A stretch of DNA of 64,000 nucleotides from Stutzerimonas stutzeri (lineage in GTDB: Bacteria > Pseudomonadota > Gammaproteobacteria > Pseudomonadales > Pseudomonadaceae): assembly GCF_002909485.1 (NCBI RefSeq), contig NZ_PPXG01000003.1:310001-374000 (forward strand). The letters run 5' to 3'. The position numbers and the translations under genes were made by a program. The notes under the pieces are model-generated. The model was not told the origin of the DNA. It saw nothing but the letters and a program-made list of their open reading frames with translations, and searched no databases. Shown here one piece after another: positions 26,496 through 33,578 of the stretch; position 1 is the stretch's first letter; every line of letters begins with the position of its first letter.

Positions 26496-26515
26496 GGGCG
26501 GGGGGAGGGGGAGGG
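26496..26515 (+). other. Potential G-quadruplex tract
   Basis: Four runs of three to six guanines separated by one base lie in 20 bases of the plus strand. The pattern fits a stable G-quadruplex. It is in the gene-free spacer, about 400 bases from the 5' end of the metallophosphoesterase gene. No function is evident. Confidence 0.45.
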
Positions 26516-26703
26516 CGTTGCTCTCAGGGCGATCTGATTTGTTTTGGGAATCGTGGGGGCTGGTGTAGTTGGTGATCAGATGGGTGATCTAGATTGACCT
26601 GGGCGTGGATGCGTATGGATTTGGACCGTGTCGCGCTTGGGCGGTTTTCATAGCAGTGCCGGATGCGTGATTCGTCCAGCATGTGGTGTTTTTACCAGAC
26701 TAA

Positions 26704-26738
26704 AAAAGCCCCGCATGCGTTAGCTCTGCGGGGCTTTT
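26704..26738 (-). terminator. Terminator of the DUF4168 gene
   Basis: A 12-bp stem AAAAGCCCCGCA / TGCGGGGCTTTT with an 11-base loop lies about 50 bases past the stop codon, with a T-run on the minus strand. Confidence 0.85.
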
Positions 26739-26789
26739 CCTGCCATTTGTGCGTGACGCGTCAGGCAGTGCCGCGCGCCTCAGGTGTTA

Positions 26790-27182
26790 TCACTGCTGCA
26801 TCATTGCGATCACACGGTTGCGCAATTCCGGGTCGGTCTGCACGGCTTCGTTGATGGCGTTGTACTCGTCGATGCTGATGTCTTTTTCCTCGATCACACC
26901 AAGCATCTTCTCGTTGGCTTGCTGCTGAAGCTCGCGGGCCTTGTCTGCGTCTTCGGTCTGCTGCAGCTTGCCGGTGAACTCCTCGCGAATTTCCATGATC
27001 TCGCCGAGCGACTCGGCAAAGCTTTCCAGTTTTTCCTCGCCGAACTGCTGGGCCTGTGCGCCGGCCGCCGGCTGGGCGGTGGGTGCTGGGTTGGCTGATT
27101 GCGCCGATGCGAGGGGGGCGGCCAGGCCGAGGAACAGTGAAAAGATTCCGGCGAAGGCGAGACGAGCGTTGTGCTGGGTCAT
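26790..27182 (-). CDS. Small secreted DUF4168 protein
   Basis: A 130-residue protein with a signal peptide ending LASAQS, then an Ala/Pro/Gln-rich linker and a helical DUF4168 domain: ESFAESLGEIMEIREEFTGK, followed by EEKDISIDEYNAINEAVQTD and a C-terminal RVIAMMQQ. The ATG at 27182 is six bases after AGGA; an in-frame ATG at 27188 abuts it. DUF4168 proteins are periplasmic and of unknown function. Its promoter matches sigma-54, and a kinase / sigma-54 activator pair is transcribed divergently, so it is probably the main target of that pair. The mature protein is acidic and small, which could fit a chaperone or stress role, but that is speculation. Confidence 0.87.
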   Translation of the reverse strand: MTQHNARLAFAGIFSLFLGLAAPLASAQSANPAPTAQPAAGAQAQQFGEEKLESFAESLGEIMEIREEFTGKLQQTEDADKARELQQQANEKMLGVIEEKDISIDEYNAINEAVQTDPELRNRVIAMMQQ

Positions 27183-27218
27183 GTTCATTCCTGCTTCGGT
27201 TAAAGACGCATTGGATAG

Positions 27219-27235
27219 TGCAGCAGCCGTGCCAG
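27219..27235 (-). promoter_or_regulatory. Sigma-54 promoter of the DUF4168 gene
   Basis: On the minus strand CTGGCACGGCTGCTGCA matches YTGGCACGRNNNTTGCW at 16 of 17 positions, with the GG and GC doublets correctly spaced. It ends about 37 bases before the start codon, leaving a leader of roughly 25 bases. Confidence 0.8.
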
Positions 27236-27292
27236 CTTTCTCTTGAATACATAAGTCATTGTTATTTAAAGGTTTACCCGTTTCGTCGGAGC

Positions 27293-27304
27293 GGGGTGGA
27301 CCCC
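27293..27304. promoter_or_regulatory. Palindrome, candidate enhancer site for the sigma-54 activator
   Basis: GGGGTGGACCCC is a 12-base inverted repeat about 60-70 bases upstream of the -24 element of the DUF4168 promoter and 28 bases before the kinase gene. The distance suits an upstream activator site; binding by the adjacent regulator is inferred. Confidence 0.35.
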
Positions 27305-27331
27305 TATGTCGGGCATCTGTAGTGTGCCTAT

Positions 27332-28813
27332 ATGACACATGTATCAATCTGGCAGCGCCCATCCAGCTTACGTGGCGCACTCTTGCTCAAGGTCGTCGTG
27401 CCGCTGATGGCGATCATGTTCGGTTTCAGTTCGGTGGTGCTCTGGACGGTCGAGCGCAATAGCGAGCGGCGCTTGCAGGCTGAGGTGGAGTTGGTCGCCA
27501 GAGCTGTGCGCCTGCCATTGAGCGCCAGCCTGGAAAAGAACCACGAGCGCACCCTCCAGCAGGTGCTCGAATCGGTGCTCGGCGTCGGTCGCGTCTATGG
27601 CGCCTATGTTTACGACCGCGACGGCAAGCTGGCTGCCTATGCCGGCGCGGTGGAGCCGGATCAGGACGAGTCGGCGATTCAGCAGCTCACCGCCGGTGGC
27701 GAGCTGACCGGCACTTATCAACGCATCAACGGCCGCCCGGTTTATTCCTACTTCGTTCCGCTGGAAGAAAGTGGCGGTCAGATCAATGGCCTGCTGCAGG
27801 TGACCCGACGCTGGGGTGATTTCGAGCAGGACATCCGCCGCCTGCGCCTGATCGCCGCGGGCCTGGGCGGCTTGCTGGCCGGGGTGGCGCTGGTGGTGAT
27901 CCTGCTCGGCCACCGCTCTGCCGTGGGCAAGCATTTGCAGCAGCTGGCGCGCAGCATGGAGCGCGTCGCGGCCGGCGAGCGCGAGCATCGTGCACCGCGT
28001 AGCGGGCCGCAGGAAATTACTGTGCTGTCTGGCGCGTTGAATCAGATGCTCGACAGCATCGCCGCCGCCGAACGTCAGGTGGCCGAGCAGCAGACCCGCG
28101 AAGAGCAGCTTCAGGCGAGCCTGCGTCAGAGCCAGCAGCTGGCGGCAGTGGGGCGGTTGGCAGCCGGCGTGGCCCACGAGCTGGGCAGCCCGCTCAGCGT
28201 GATCGATGGCAAGGCGCAGCGGGTGTTGCGCGATGAAGAGCTGAGCGAGACGCATCGCCGCGCGCTGTTGCAGATCCGCCAGCAGGTGGCGCGGCTCAGT
28301 GCCATCGTCCGCCAGCTGCTGGATTTCGGTCGTGCCGCCGGTTCGCCCTTGCGCAGGATTCCCGCTGAGGTGCTGGCGCATTCGGCAGCCGCGGCGGTGG
28401 CGGATGAGCTGGCCGCGCTGCAGGTTCGACTGAAGCTGCAGGCACCGGCGCAAACGCTGTTTTGCCGGGTGGACCCGCCGCGCTTCGAGCAGGCGCTGAC
28501 CAATCTTCTGCGCAATGCAGCCCAGGCCAGCCCAGGTGGGCAAGTGCGGCTGAGCTGGTGGCAAGACGGCGACGAGCTGCTGCTGCAGGTGGAAGACGAC
28601 GGCCCGGGTGTGGCCGAAGCAAATCGCGCTGCGCTATTCGAGCCATTCTTTACCACCAAGCCGGTGGGCGAGGGCAGCGGCCTGGGTTTGGCGGTGGCGC
28701 ACGGGGTGGTCAGCGAGTGTGGTGGACGTATCGAACTGGTCGACGGCAGCCTGCCGGGCGCGGCCTTCCGTATTGCATTGCCATTGATCGACGAGGAGGT
28801 CGAGCATGAATGA
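27332..28813 (+). CDS. Sensor histidine kinase paired with a sigma-54 activator
   Basis: A 493-residue membrane kinase. TM1 is at about 20-40. The periplasmic sensor (41-170) reads like a small Cache/PAS fold with VYGAYVYDRDGKLAAYAGAV. TM2 is at about 173-193. A HAMP domain and coiled coil follow, and the phospho-acceptor His282 is in GVAHELGSPLSV. ATP-binding boxes NLLRNAAQAS, VEDDGPGV and GSGLGLAVAHG are intact. This is the NtrB/ZraS class that works with NtrC-type regulators. The gene overlaps the regulator gene by eight bases. The signal is unknown; envelope stress is a reasonable guess given the secreted target. Confidence 0.92.
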   Translation: MTHVSIWQRPSSLRGALLLKVVVPLMAIMFGFSSVVLWTVERNSERRLQAEVELVARAVRLPLSASLEKNHERTLQQVLESVLGVGRVYGAYVYDRDGKLAAYAGAVEPDQDESAIQQLTAGGELTGTYQRINGRPVYSYFVPLEESGGQINGLLQVTRRWGDFEQDIRRLRLIAAGLGGLLAGVALVVILLGHRSAVGKHLQQLARSMERVAAGEREHRAPRSGPQEITVLSGALNQMLDSIAAAERQVAEQQTREEQLQASLRQSQQLAAVGRLAAGVAHELGSPLSVIDGKAQRVLRDEELSETHRRALLQIRQQVARLSAIVRQLLDFGRAAGSPLRRIPAEVLAHSAAAAVADELAALQVRLKLQAPAQTLFCRVDPPRFEQALTNLLRNAAQASPGGQVRLSWWQDGDELLLQVEDDGPGVAEANRAALFEPFFTTKPVGEGSGLGLAVAHGVVSECGGRIELVDGSLPGAAFRIALPLIDEEVEHE

Positions 28814-30194
28814 GGTGACGCAGGAGCGCGTCCTGCTGGTCGAGGACGATGACAGTCTGCGCCAGTTGCTGGTCGAGGAGTTGGAAGATCGCGGCCTGCA
28901 GGTGCGTGCGCTGGCCAGCGCAGAAGAAGCGGTCGGCTCGCTGGAGAGCTGGGAGCCGGCGCTGGTGGTCAGCGATCTGCGCCTGCCCGGTGCCGATGGC
29001 ATGGCGTTGCTGCGACGGGTCAAGACCATGCAGGCGGCGCCGGCGTTTCTGGTGATCACCGCATTCGGCAGCATCCAGCAGGCGGTGGCGGCGCTCAAGG
29101 AAGGCGCCGACGAGTTCCTCACCAAACCGCTGGACCTCGAGCACTTCGCCCTGGCGGTGGCCCGCGCGCTGGAGACGCGACGCCTGCGCGACGAGGTGCG
29201 GCGCTTCCAGCAGCTGCTCAGCGACGATCGCTTCCACGGCATGCTTGGCCGTAGCCGGGTGATGCGTGGCTTGTTCGACCAGATCCGCCAGCTCGCGCGC
29301 GCCGAAGGGCCGGTGCTGGTGATTGGCGAGAGTGGCACCGGCAAGGAACTGGTCGCCCGTGCCGTACATGCGGAAAGTGAACGTGCGAAACGGCCGTTTC
29401 TGGCGATCAATTGCGCGGGGTTGCCGGCCGAGTTACTCGAAAGCGAATTCTTCGGCCATGTCGCTGGCGCCTTCACTGGCGCCAATCGCGCGCACAAGGG
29501 GCTTTTCCAGCAAGCCGACGGTGGCACGCTGTTTCTCGACGAGATCGGCGAGATGCCGCTGCCGCTGCAGGCCAAACTCCTGCGTGTGCTACAGGAAGGC
29601 ACGATCCGTCCGGTGGGCGCCGAGCGTGAGCTGACCGTGGATGTGCGCATCATCGCGGCGAGCAACCGCCCGCTGGAAACCGAGGCCGGTCGTGAGGCCT
29701 TTCGCGAAGACCTGTTCTTCCGTCTGGAAACCTTCATCCTGCAGGTGCCGCCGCTGCGTGATCGCGAGGAGGACCTCGAGCTACTGGCGGCCGGTTTCGT
29801 TGCCCATTTCGCCGCGCGCAGCGGGCGGCCGGTGCGCGGCCTGGCACCGGCGGTGCTGGCGCAACTGCGGCGCTATCCCTTCCCCGGCAATGTGCGTGAG
29901 TTGCAGAACGCCATCGAACGCGCGGTGACCTTCTGCCACGGGCGCAGCATCGAGCTGGAGCACCTGCCCACTCGCATCGCCGACTACCGCGATGACAACG
30001 CCCATAGCGCCGGCGCCGAGCTGCTCGCGCAACTCAGCGATGGGCCGCTGCTGCCGACGCTCGAGGAGTTGGAGCAGCGCTATATCGAGCATGTGCTTAA
30101 ACTGGTGGACGGCAATAAGCGTCGCGCTGCGGCCTTGCTTGGCATCGGCCGGCGCACGCTTTACCGACGATTGGGCGAGCGCGAAGACGGTTGA
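28806..30194 (+). CDS. NtrC-family sigma-54-dependent response regulator
   Basis: A 462-residue regulator. The receiver domain has VEDDD and Asp57 in ALVVSDLRLPG. The AAA+ domain has Walker A GESGTGKE, the sigma-54-contacting loop GAFTGANRAH, Walker B GGTLFLDEIGEM and the arginine-finger region. The C-terminal Fis-type helix-turn-helix is NKRRAAALLGIGRRTLYRRL. All parts needed for open-complex formation are present, so it should activate sigma-54 promoters. One such promoter lies next door, before the divergent DUF4168 gene. The next gene downstream has no sigma-54 site that I can see. Confidence 0.94.
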   Translation: MNEVTQERVLLVEDDDSLRQLLVEELEDRGLQVRALASAEEAVGSLESWEPALVVSDLRLPGADGMALLRRVKTMQAAPAFLVITAFGSIQQAVAALKEGADEFLTKPLDLEHFALAVARALETRRLRDEVRRFQQLLSDDRFHGMLGRSRVMRGLFDQIRQLARAEGPVLVIGESGTGKELVARAVHAESERAKRPFLAINCAGLPAELLESEFFGHVAGAFTGANRAHKGLFQQADGGTLFLDEIGEMPLPLQAKLLRVLQEGTIRPVGAERELTVDVRIIAASNRPLETEAGREAFREDLFFRLETFILQVPPLRDREEDLELLAAGFVAHFAARSGRPVRGLAPAVLAQLRRYPFPGNVRELQNAIERAVTFCHGRSIELEHLPTRIADYRDDNAHSAGAELLAQLSDGPLLPTLEELEQRYIEHVLKLVDGNKRRAAALLGIGRRTLYRRLGEREDG

Positions 30195-30259
30195 TCGGAC
30201 TCGCCGCGAAGCGTCCGAGAGCGCACACTGCCGGCCTTCATTCTCAGCAAGGAGAGAAC

Positions 30260-30718
30260 ATGCTCAACAACGACGTCCTGCGCAGCCTGCGCTATACCCT
30301 CAAGGCCAGTGACGCACAGATGGCTGAAATCGCCGCCCTGGGTGGATGCACGGTGGACGAGGTGCAAGTTCGTGCCTGGCTCGCCCGCGAGGACGAGGAC
30401 GGCTATCAGGAGTGCCCGGACGAAGCGATGGCGCGTTTTCTCGACGGGTTGATCTATTTCAAGCGGGGCAAGGACGACAGTCGCCCGGTGCCGCCACTGG
30501 AACTGCCTGTCAGCAACAACCAGATCCTGAAAAAGCTGCGGGTAGCCTTCGAGCTGCGCGACGAGGACCTGCAGGCGATCCTGCATGCGGCGGATTTGCA
30601 GCTGTCGAAATCCGAACTCGGCGCGCTGTTCCGCAAGCCCGGCCACAGCAACTACCGCGTCTGCGGTGATCAGCTCTTGCGCAACTTCCTCAAAGGCCTC
30701 TCGCTGCGTCAGGGCTGA
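30260..30718 (+). CDS. DUF1456 (YehS-like) protein
   Basis: A 152-residue cytoplasmic protein with two tandem DUF1456 units: LNNDVLRSLRYTLKASDAQM and NNQILKKLRVAFELRDEDLQ, each followed by an acidic helix and an F(L)xGL segment (ARFLDGLIYFKRG, LRNFLKGLSLRQG). The ATG at 30260 follows AAGGAGAG; an earlier in-frame start lacks a ribosome site. YehS-type proteins are widespread and uncharacterised. It is 65 bases after the sigma-54 activator gene and may share its transcript, but family neighbours are not conserved. Confidence 0.9.
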   Translation: MLNNDVLRSLRYTLKASDAQMAEIAALGGCTVDEVQVRAWLAREDEDGYQECPDEAMARFLDGLIYFKRGKDDSRPVPPLELPVSNNQILKKLRVAFELRDEDLQAILHAADLQLSKSELGALFRKPGHSNYRVCGDQLLRNFLKGLSLRQG

Positions 30719-30769
30719 GCTGCAAGGGCGGCTGAGCGTTCTCCACGCAGCCGCCCGCGTGACACCTGG

Positions 30770-31441
30770 TTAGCGGCTGGCCAGACGGCTCGGGTGCTGC
30801 GGCGAGCGGGGCCCGCTGAGAATGCCGTTGGGGACGCCCGCAGTCAGCAGGCGACGGCTGGTGATGCCAGCGATCTCATGGCCGCGATCGCTGAGGGTGT
30901 TGACGATCTGGTTGACGGCTGCGGTGATGAGCATGCCCACCAGGCCTCCGCTGTTCTGGTTCTGGTTTTCTGCCGTACTGGCCAGCGCTTTCCCTTCCCA
31001 GAGCAGTTCGCCGCTGCGCAGGTCGACGAGCTTGCCGTGCGCTTCCACCGCGACCTCGCTGGTCAGCACCTTGTAGCTGCTGCCGTAACGGGTGACCTCG
31101 ATATACAACGCAGCATCCGCGCCAAAGATTTCGCGAAGCTTGGCTGGCGGGGCCATGTGCATCTCGTCGGCATTCATCAAGCCGTTCTGTTTGAACGTCT
31201 CGTCCACCACAGCCACCGGCAGTACGTAATAGCCTGCTTCGGCGAGCGGGTAGCTGACTTGCGAGAGCACGCTGTAGCTGGCCTTGATGTCCGGTGAGCG
31301 GTTGACCGGGGGCAATACCAGAATCGATGCCGGATTGTTCCGCTCGAATGCACTGTAGTCATAGGGTGTCGGTGTAGCGCAGCCGCCGAGCACGCTCAGG
31401 GCAGCGAGCACTAACAGAGTTTTCAGACTGATGTTTGGCAT
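30770..31441 (-). CDS. GNA1162-family lipoprotein (DUF799)
   Basis: A 223-residue lipoprotein with lipobox LSVLGGCAT. The body matches GNA1162/DUF799: NPASILVLPPVNRSPDIKAS, YYVLPVAVVDETFKQNGL, and VTRYGSSYKVLTSEVAVEAH. The second ATG (31441) has better spacing from GAGG than 31444. Family members have an anticodon-binding-like fold resembling LpoA/TolB N-domains and are surface or periplasm-facing outer-membrane lipoproteins. Last of a three-lipoprotein operon with DUF4810 and CsgG-type genes, an arrangement kept in many gammaproteobacteria; the three probably form one envelope complex. Confidence 0.9.
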   Translation of the reverse strand: MPNISLKTLLVLAALSVLGGCATPTPYDYSAFERNNPASILVLPPVNRSPDIKASYSVLSQVSYPLAEAGYYVLPVAVVDETFKQNGLMNADEMHMAPPAKLREIFGADAALYIEVTRYGSSYKVLTSEVAVEAHGKLVDLRSGELLWEGKALASTAENQNQNSGGLVGMLITAAVNQIVNTLSDRGHEIAGITSRRLLTAGVPNGILSGPRSPQHPSRLASR

Positions 31442-31450
31442 CATGGCCTC

Positions 31451-31810
31451 TTATTTCTCGAAGTTGCGCATCAGAAAGTCCATGTAGGGCGCGGACTCTG
31501 GAAACAGGGTTTTCTCGGTTTCAAACTGCTGGCGAACCTGATCGCCCTTGCCGACTTCGGCATAGAGCATGCCGAGGTGGGCGTGAAAGCCCGGTGCGGG
31601 GGTCACATCCCGCGCGCGGGCCTGCTGCAGGCTGGCTTCCAGCGCGGCGATCTGTTCCTGCGGGCCTTTTTCGTTCTTGAAGTGCTCATAGACTTGCTCT
31701 TCGTAGCCGGCCCAGTGGTAGAGGGTTTTCGGTTGGCTGGCACAGCCGGTCAGGGCGGCGAGCGACAGCAGTGCGACTGCGAGCGCGCCGGTTCTCAGAT
31801 GGGTATTCAT
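31451..31810 (-). CDS. DUF4810 lipoprotein
   Basis: A 119-residue lipoprotein with lipobox LAALTGCAS. After it come the DUF4810 start TLYHWAGYEEQVYEHFKN and a TPR-like helical pair (FHAHLGMLYAEVGKGDQVRQ). AAGGACGAG precedes the ATG. It sits between the CsgG-type and GNA1162 genes, 9 and 18 bases from its neighbours, so it is surely co-transcribed. Function is unknown; a small adaptor in an outer-membrane lipoprotein complex is likely. Confidence 0.9.
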   Translation of the reverse strand: MNTHLRTGALAVALLSLAALTGCASQPKTLYHWAGYEEQVYEHFKNEKGPQEQIAALEASLQQARARDVTPAPGFHAHLGMLYAEVGKGDQVRQQFETEKTLFPESAPYMDFLMRNFEK

Positions 31811-31828
31811 CGTTCTCGTCCTTGAGGG

Positions 31829-32515
31829 TTATTGCACGGGGCGCCATGCGCCGCTGTCGACGCCGGTCACGAGGTTGTTCACCGCTTCGCGGATGGCCAG
31901 GTCCAGGACCTTGCCATTGAGGGTAGAGTCATAGCTGGCGGTGCCGCCGAAGCCGATGACTTCACGGTTGGAAAGGCTGTACTCGCCAGCGCCCTGTGCC
32001 GAATAAACCACTTCGGAGGTGCTGACATTGACGATGTTCAGGTTGACCTTGGCGTAGGCGATCTGTGATTTGCCACGGCCCAGGATGCCGAACAGCTGAT
32101 GGTCGCCGACTTCCTTGCGGCCGAACTCGGTAACGTCGCCGGTGACCACGAAATCTGCGCCGCGCAGGTTTGCGCGTTTGGCCGCGATGGCGCTTTCCTG
32201 GGCGATCTCGGACATGTTGTCGCGGTCGAGCACGTTGAAGCGGTTCGACTGCTGCAAGTGAGTGATCAGGATGGTCTTGGCCTGGCCGCCGAGACGATCG
32301 ACACCATCGGAAAACAGGCCGCGCATGTAGCTCGAACGGTTGTCGAACTTGCCCACCGCAATCGGGCTGCGCTGGCCATGGTAGACGCTCTGCGCCGAAG
32401 TGACCTTGGCGACTTCCAGGGTGCGCGACTGCTCCGTAGCGCAGCCGCTGAACAAAATACTCAGGCCGATCAGAGGCGCGGCCATCAGCTGCTTCTTCAT
32501 ATTCGTGTTTCTCAT
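31829..32515 (-). CDS. CsgG-domain lipoprotein, not the curli channel
   Basis: A 228-residue lipoprotein (lipobox ILFSGCAT) of the CsgG/LpoB domain family: SPIAVGKFDNRSSYMRGLFS, LQQSNRFNVLDRDNM, ADFVVTGDVTEFGRKEVG and VNLNIVNVSTSEVVYSAQG. The last element is shared with true CsgG. The ATGs at 32515 and 32500 are both possible. Compared with the curli secretion channel, the transmembrane hairpins are not obvious and the context is the GNA1162/DUF4810 operon rather than csgE/csgF. I therefore regard it as the envelope-complex paralogue, not the exporter for the curli genes 20 kb away. Confidence 0.85.
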   Translation of the reverse strand: MRNTNMKKQLMAAPLIGLSILFSGCATEQSRTLEVAKVTSAQSVYHGQRSPIAVGKFDNRSSYMRGLFSDGVDRLGGQAKTILITHLQQSNRFNVLDRDNMSEIAQESAIAAKRANLRGADFVVTGDVTEFGRKEVGDHQLFGILGRGKSQIAYAKVNLNIVNVSTSEVVYSAQGAGEYSLSNREVIGFGGTASYDSTLNGKVLDLAIREAVNNLVTGVDSGAWRPVQ

Positions 32516-32903
32516 TTTCAACGACGATTGAACGCCATGCCGCGGGCTTCGGTGCTCCGGCTGCTGCGGGATATCGGTGCAGTTGGTCCTGCGCAGGACG
32601 GCCGGCCGTGTGCTGGCGGGGCGGTGTGGGGAGAGTGACGCTTCCATGTCTTTCTAGCTCTTGCTGACGTTTCGCCCAGAGGCGTGCCCGGGCGTTTGTC
32701 CGGCGACTGCCGTTCCTGGCAGGCGTACCGAGGGCGGCGAGTCTACAAATCCGTCAGGCAATGTGCCAGTACTGGTGCGAAGCGCAGTGCGGGCCATCAC
32801 AGTCATTCGTCGTAGCGCCGCCGGCTATGGCAAGCAACAGGCTGCGCTGAACGTTTGTGCGCGGTGGCTGGCCTAATGGCGGACGAATTCAGAGTGCAAA
32901 TAC
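32516..32903. other. Divergent promoter region, no gene
   Basis: This 388-base gap lies between the lipoprotein operon (leftward) and the DUF1028 gene (rightward). Open frames here have no recognisable content. I see no clear operator. Confidence 0.5.
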
Positions 32904-33578
32904 ATGACCTTTTCCATCATCGCCCGCTGCCCGCGCACCGGTCAGTTCGGCGTGGCCGCCGCCACCGCCATGCCCGCCGTGGGCAAGCTGCTGACCCACG
33001 CGGCGGCCCATGTCGGCGCAGTGGCGACCCAGGCGCAGATCAACCCTTATCTAGGCATCGACGGCCTGCGTTTTCTGCGCGAATTCAGCCCTGCCGCCGA
33101 AGTGCTCGAGCGGTTGCGGCGCACCGACCCCTGCATGAGCCAGCGCCAGTGTGCAGTGATCGATACGCAGGGCCACACGGCCTGCTGGACTGGGGAACAG
33201 TGTCTGCCCTGGGCCGGTTCGATTGCCGGTGAGCAGTTCTGCGTGCAGGGCAATCGGCTCAAGGGGCGTGAGGTGTTGGAGGCGGCCTGCGAGGCGTTTC
33301 AGCGTACCGCCGAGCTGCCGCTGGTGGAGCGTTTGATGGAAGCAGTAGCTGCCGGCGATGAGCTGGGTGGTGATCGCCACGGCGAGTCCTCGGCGACGGT
33401 GTATGTCGTCGACCGCGAGGAGTATCCGCTATGGGACATCCGCGTGGACCATCATCGCGATCCGGTGGCGGAACTGCGGCGGCTGCATGATGTGTTCGAG
33501 CGCGAAGTCGTACCGGAAATCCTCGCCATGTCGACCCGCGCCAATCCCGCCGGGGCAGCCGAGGAGGATTCTATCTAG
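32904..33578 (+). CDS. DUF1028 protein (Ntn-hydrolase-like)
   Basis: A 224-residue protein that begins MTFSIIARCPRTGQFGVAAA, the DUF1028 signature, and continues VGAVATQAQINPYLGIDGLR and NRLKGREVLEAACEAF, with a C-terminal YPLWDIRVDHHRDPVAELRR. Members resemble Ntn hydrolases and are often linked to peptide or nucleobase metabolism, but activity is not established. The 3' end overlaps the 3' end of the GGDEF-EAL gene on the other strand by four bases. The ribosome site is weak (AGAGTG). Confidence 0.9.
   Translation: MTFSIIARCPRTGQFGVAAATAMPAVGKLLTHAAAHVGAVATQAQINPYLGIDGLRFLREFSPAAEVLERLRRTDPCMSQRQCAVIDTQGHTACWTGEQCLPWAGSIAGEQFCVQGNRLKGREVLEAACEAFQRTAELPLVERLMEAVAAGDELGGDRHGESSATVYVVDREEYPLWDIRVDHHRDPVAELRRLHDVFEREVVPEILAMSTRANPAGAAEEDSI

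Larger units (their letters stand above)
26101..26703. other. 600-base gene-free G-rich spacer
   Basis: No coding sequence is supported on either strand. The plus strand is unusually G/T-rich between 26340 and 26640 and contains a REP-like palindrome and a run of four G-tracts, listed separately. Confidence 0.6.

Noticed and set aside
31829..32515. CsgG-type gene as the exporter for the curli locus
   Set aside because: Context is the GNA1162/DUF4810 lipoprotein operon and csgE/csgF are absent, so it is a paralogue.
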